Of a stretch of DNA of 5,846 nt, positions 5,481 to 5,846 are shown piece after piece. The stretch is from assembly GCA_003445125.1 (NCBI GenBank), contig DLVP01000021.1, forward strand, positions 1-5,846. Direction: 5' to 3'. The DNA comes from Oscillospiraceae bacterium. GTDB taxonomy: Bacteria > Bacillota > Clostridia > Oscillospirales > Ruminococcaceae. A program made the position numbers and the translations under genes. The notes beneath the pieces were generated by a model that saw only the letters and a list, made by a program, of their open reading frames with translations, searched no databases and was not told the DNA's origin. Within the stretch, counting starts at the first letter, position 1, and every line of letters begins with the position of its first letter.

Positions 5481-5681
5481 TTAAAGGTCGAATTTCGGCG
5501 GAACGTCGATTTCCTCGCCGACGTATTTTCCGTTTTTCTTGCGTTGGCGCACACATTCGGACAAAAGATACTCAATCTGTCCGTTGACCGAACGGAAGTC
5601 GTCCTCCGCCCAGGCGGCAATCGCCTCGTAGAGCTTGGGAGACAGGCGCAGCGGCACCTGCTTTTTCTGATTGTCATTCAT
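5481..5681 (-). CDS. Arc-like ribbon-helix-helix DNA-binding protein
   Basis: The product has 66 residues. QVPLRL (8-13) would form the DNA-contacting beta strand, SPKLYEAIAAWAEDDF (14-29) helix A and SVNGQIEYLLSECVRQRKK (31-49) helix B. This is the Arc/MetJ-type fold, which works as a dimer of dimers. A short tail ending PPKFDL follows. The start is set at ATG 5681 because its A is shared with the TGA of the upstream gene (TGATG), implying coupled translation; a TTG one codon earlier is less likely and there is only a weak ribosome binding site. Small Arc-family proteins of this type, with the AAWAEDDFRSVNGQIEYLL core, are commonly found next to SPFH-domain genes in Clostridia (recalled), as here. 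It may autoregulate the operon (inference). No toxin gene is seen beside it. Confidence 0.88.
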   Translation of the reverse strand: MNDNQKKQVPLRLSPKLYEAIAAWAEDDFRSVNGQIEYLLSECVRQRKKNGKYVGEEIDVPPKFDL

Positions 5682-5846
5682 CAATACAGACTTCCCGAAT
5701 TGACGATCGGCTGCGCGTCGCGGTTGCCGCAGAGAACCACCAGAAGGTTGGACACCATGGCGGCTTTGCGTTCCTCGTCAAGCGCCACCACACCGCCTTC
5801 GTTAAGGCGTTCCAACGCCATTTCCACCATGCCGACCGCGCCGTCC
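5681..5846 (-). CDS. C-terminal 54 residues of a second SPFH/Band 7 family protein (5' end beyond the window)
   Basis: An open frame enters from the right edge and ends at TGA 5683-5681. The visible tail has [33 protein letters not shown] and a terminal [10 protein letters not shown]. From memory this pattern ([11 protein letters not shown], then [17 protein letters not shown], ending PVVNTGTLY) is the C-terminus of the roughly 290-residue clostridial and Bacteroidetes SPFH-domain proteins. That type differs from the stomatin-like protein at the left edge. The SPFH domain itself lies outside the window, so the assignment rests on the tail and on the coupled Arc-like gene downstream. Codon use agrees with galM and the MATE gene. 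Confidence 0.72.
   Translation of the reverse strand, partial: DGAVGMVEMALERLNEGGVVALDEERKAAMVSNLLVVLCGNRDAQPIVNSGSLY

Noticed and set aside
5443..5482. The hairpin read as a plus-strand terminator (tail GTTTTAA)
   Set aside because: No plus-strand gene lies upstream to be terminated; the minus-strand RHH gene ends right next to it.
5682..5684. TTG one codon upstream as the start of the ribbon-helix-helix gene
   Set aside because: The TGATG overlap with the upstream stop and the preference for ATG make 5681 the better start.

Overview
The window looks like chromosomal DNA from a GC-rich anaerobic member of the Clostridia (Oscillospirales or Christensenellales type). This rests on the protein families and their sequence style (a clostridial stomatin-like SPFH protein, short NfeD, MATE exporter, SPFH plus Arc-type regulator), strong AGGAGG ribosome binding sites, and GC-rich hairpin terminators. 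No rRNA, tRNA, CRISPR array, insertion sequence or phage gene was seen. The organism assignment is inference.

Left region (1-1500, minus strand): a compact operon reading leftwards. It starts with a membrane regulator that joins an XRE-type helix-turn-helix domain to a complete NfeD protein. A 35-residue hydrophobic micro-protein follows, missed by ordinary ORF cut-offs, and then a stomatin/QmcA-like SPFH protein that runs off the left edge. NfeD and SPFH proteins are classic membrane-microdomain partners, so the operon probably builds such a complex and may sense its state through the DNA-binding domain.

Divergent spacer (1501-1736): one sigma-A-like promoter for each direction and several copies of an AGGTT/AGGTTGCA motif placed next to both promoters, which could be operators.

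Middle region (1737-3903, plus strand): a THUMP-domain rRNA methyltransferase (YpsC/RlmL type) overlaps a galactose mutarotase gene (galM) by 17 bp. A strong terminator follows, and a second hairpin of opposite polarity serves the converging MATE gene. Codon choice changes abruptly inside the methyltransferase gene at about 2025-2145. Everything to the left is GCC/GAG/AAG-rich and everything to the right is GCG/AAA-rich with much more GAA. This suggests either recombination between divergent strains or an assembly join.

Right region (4047-5846, minus strand): a MATE-family exporter with its own near-consensus promoter, then an Arc-like ribbon-helix-helix regulator translationally coupled (TGATG) to the C-terminal end of a second, different SPFH/Band 7 protein that enters from the right edge. 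The window is therefore flanked by two SPFH operons, each paired with a small DNA-binding protein.
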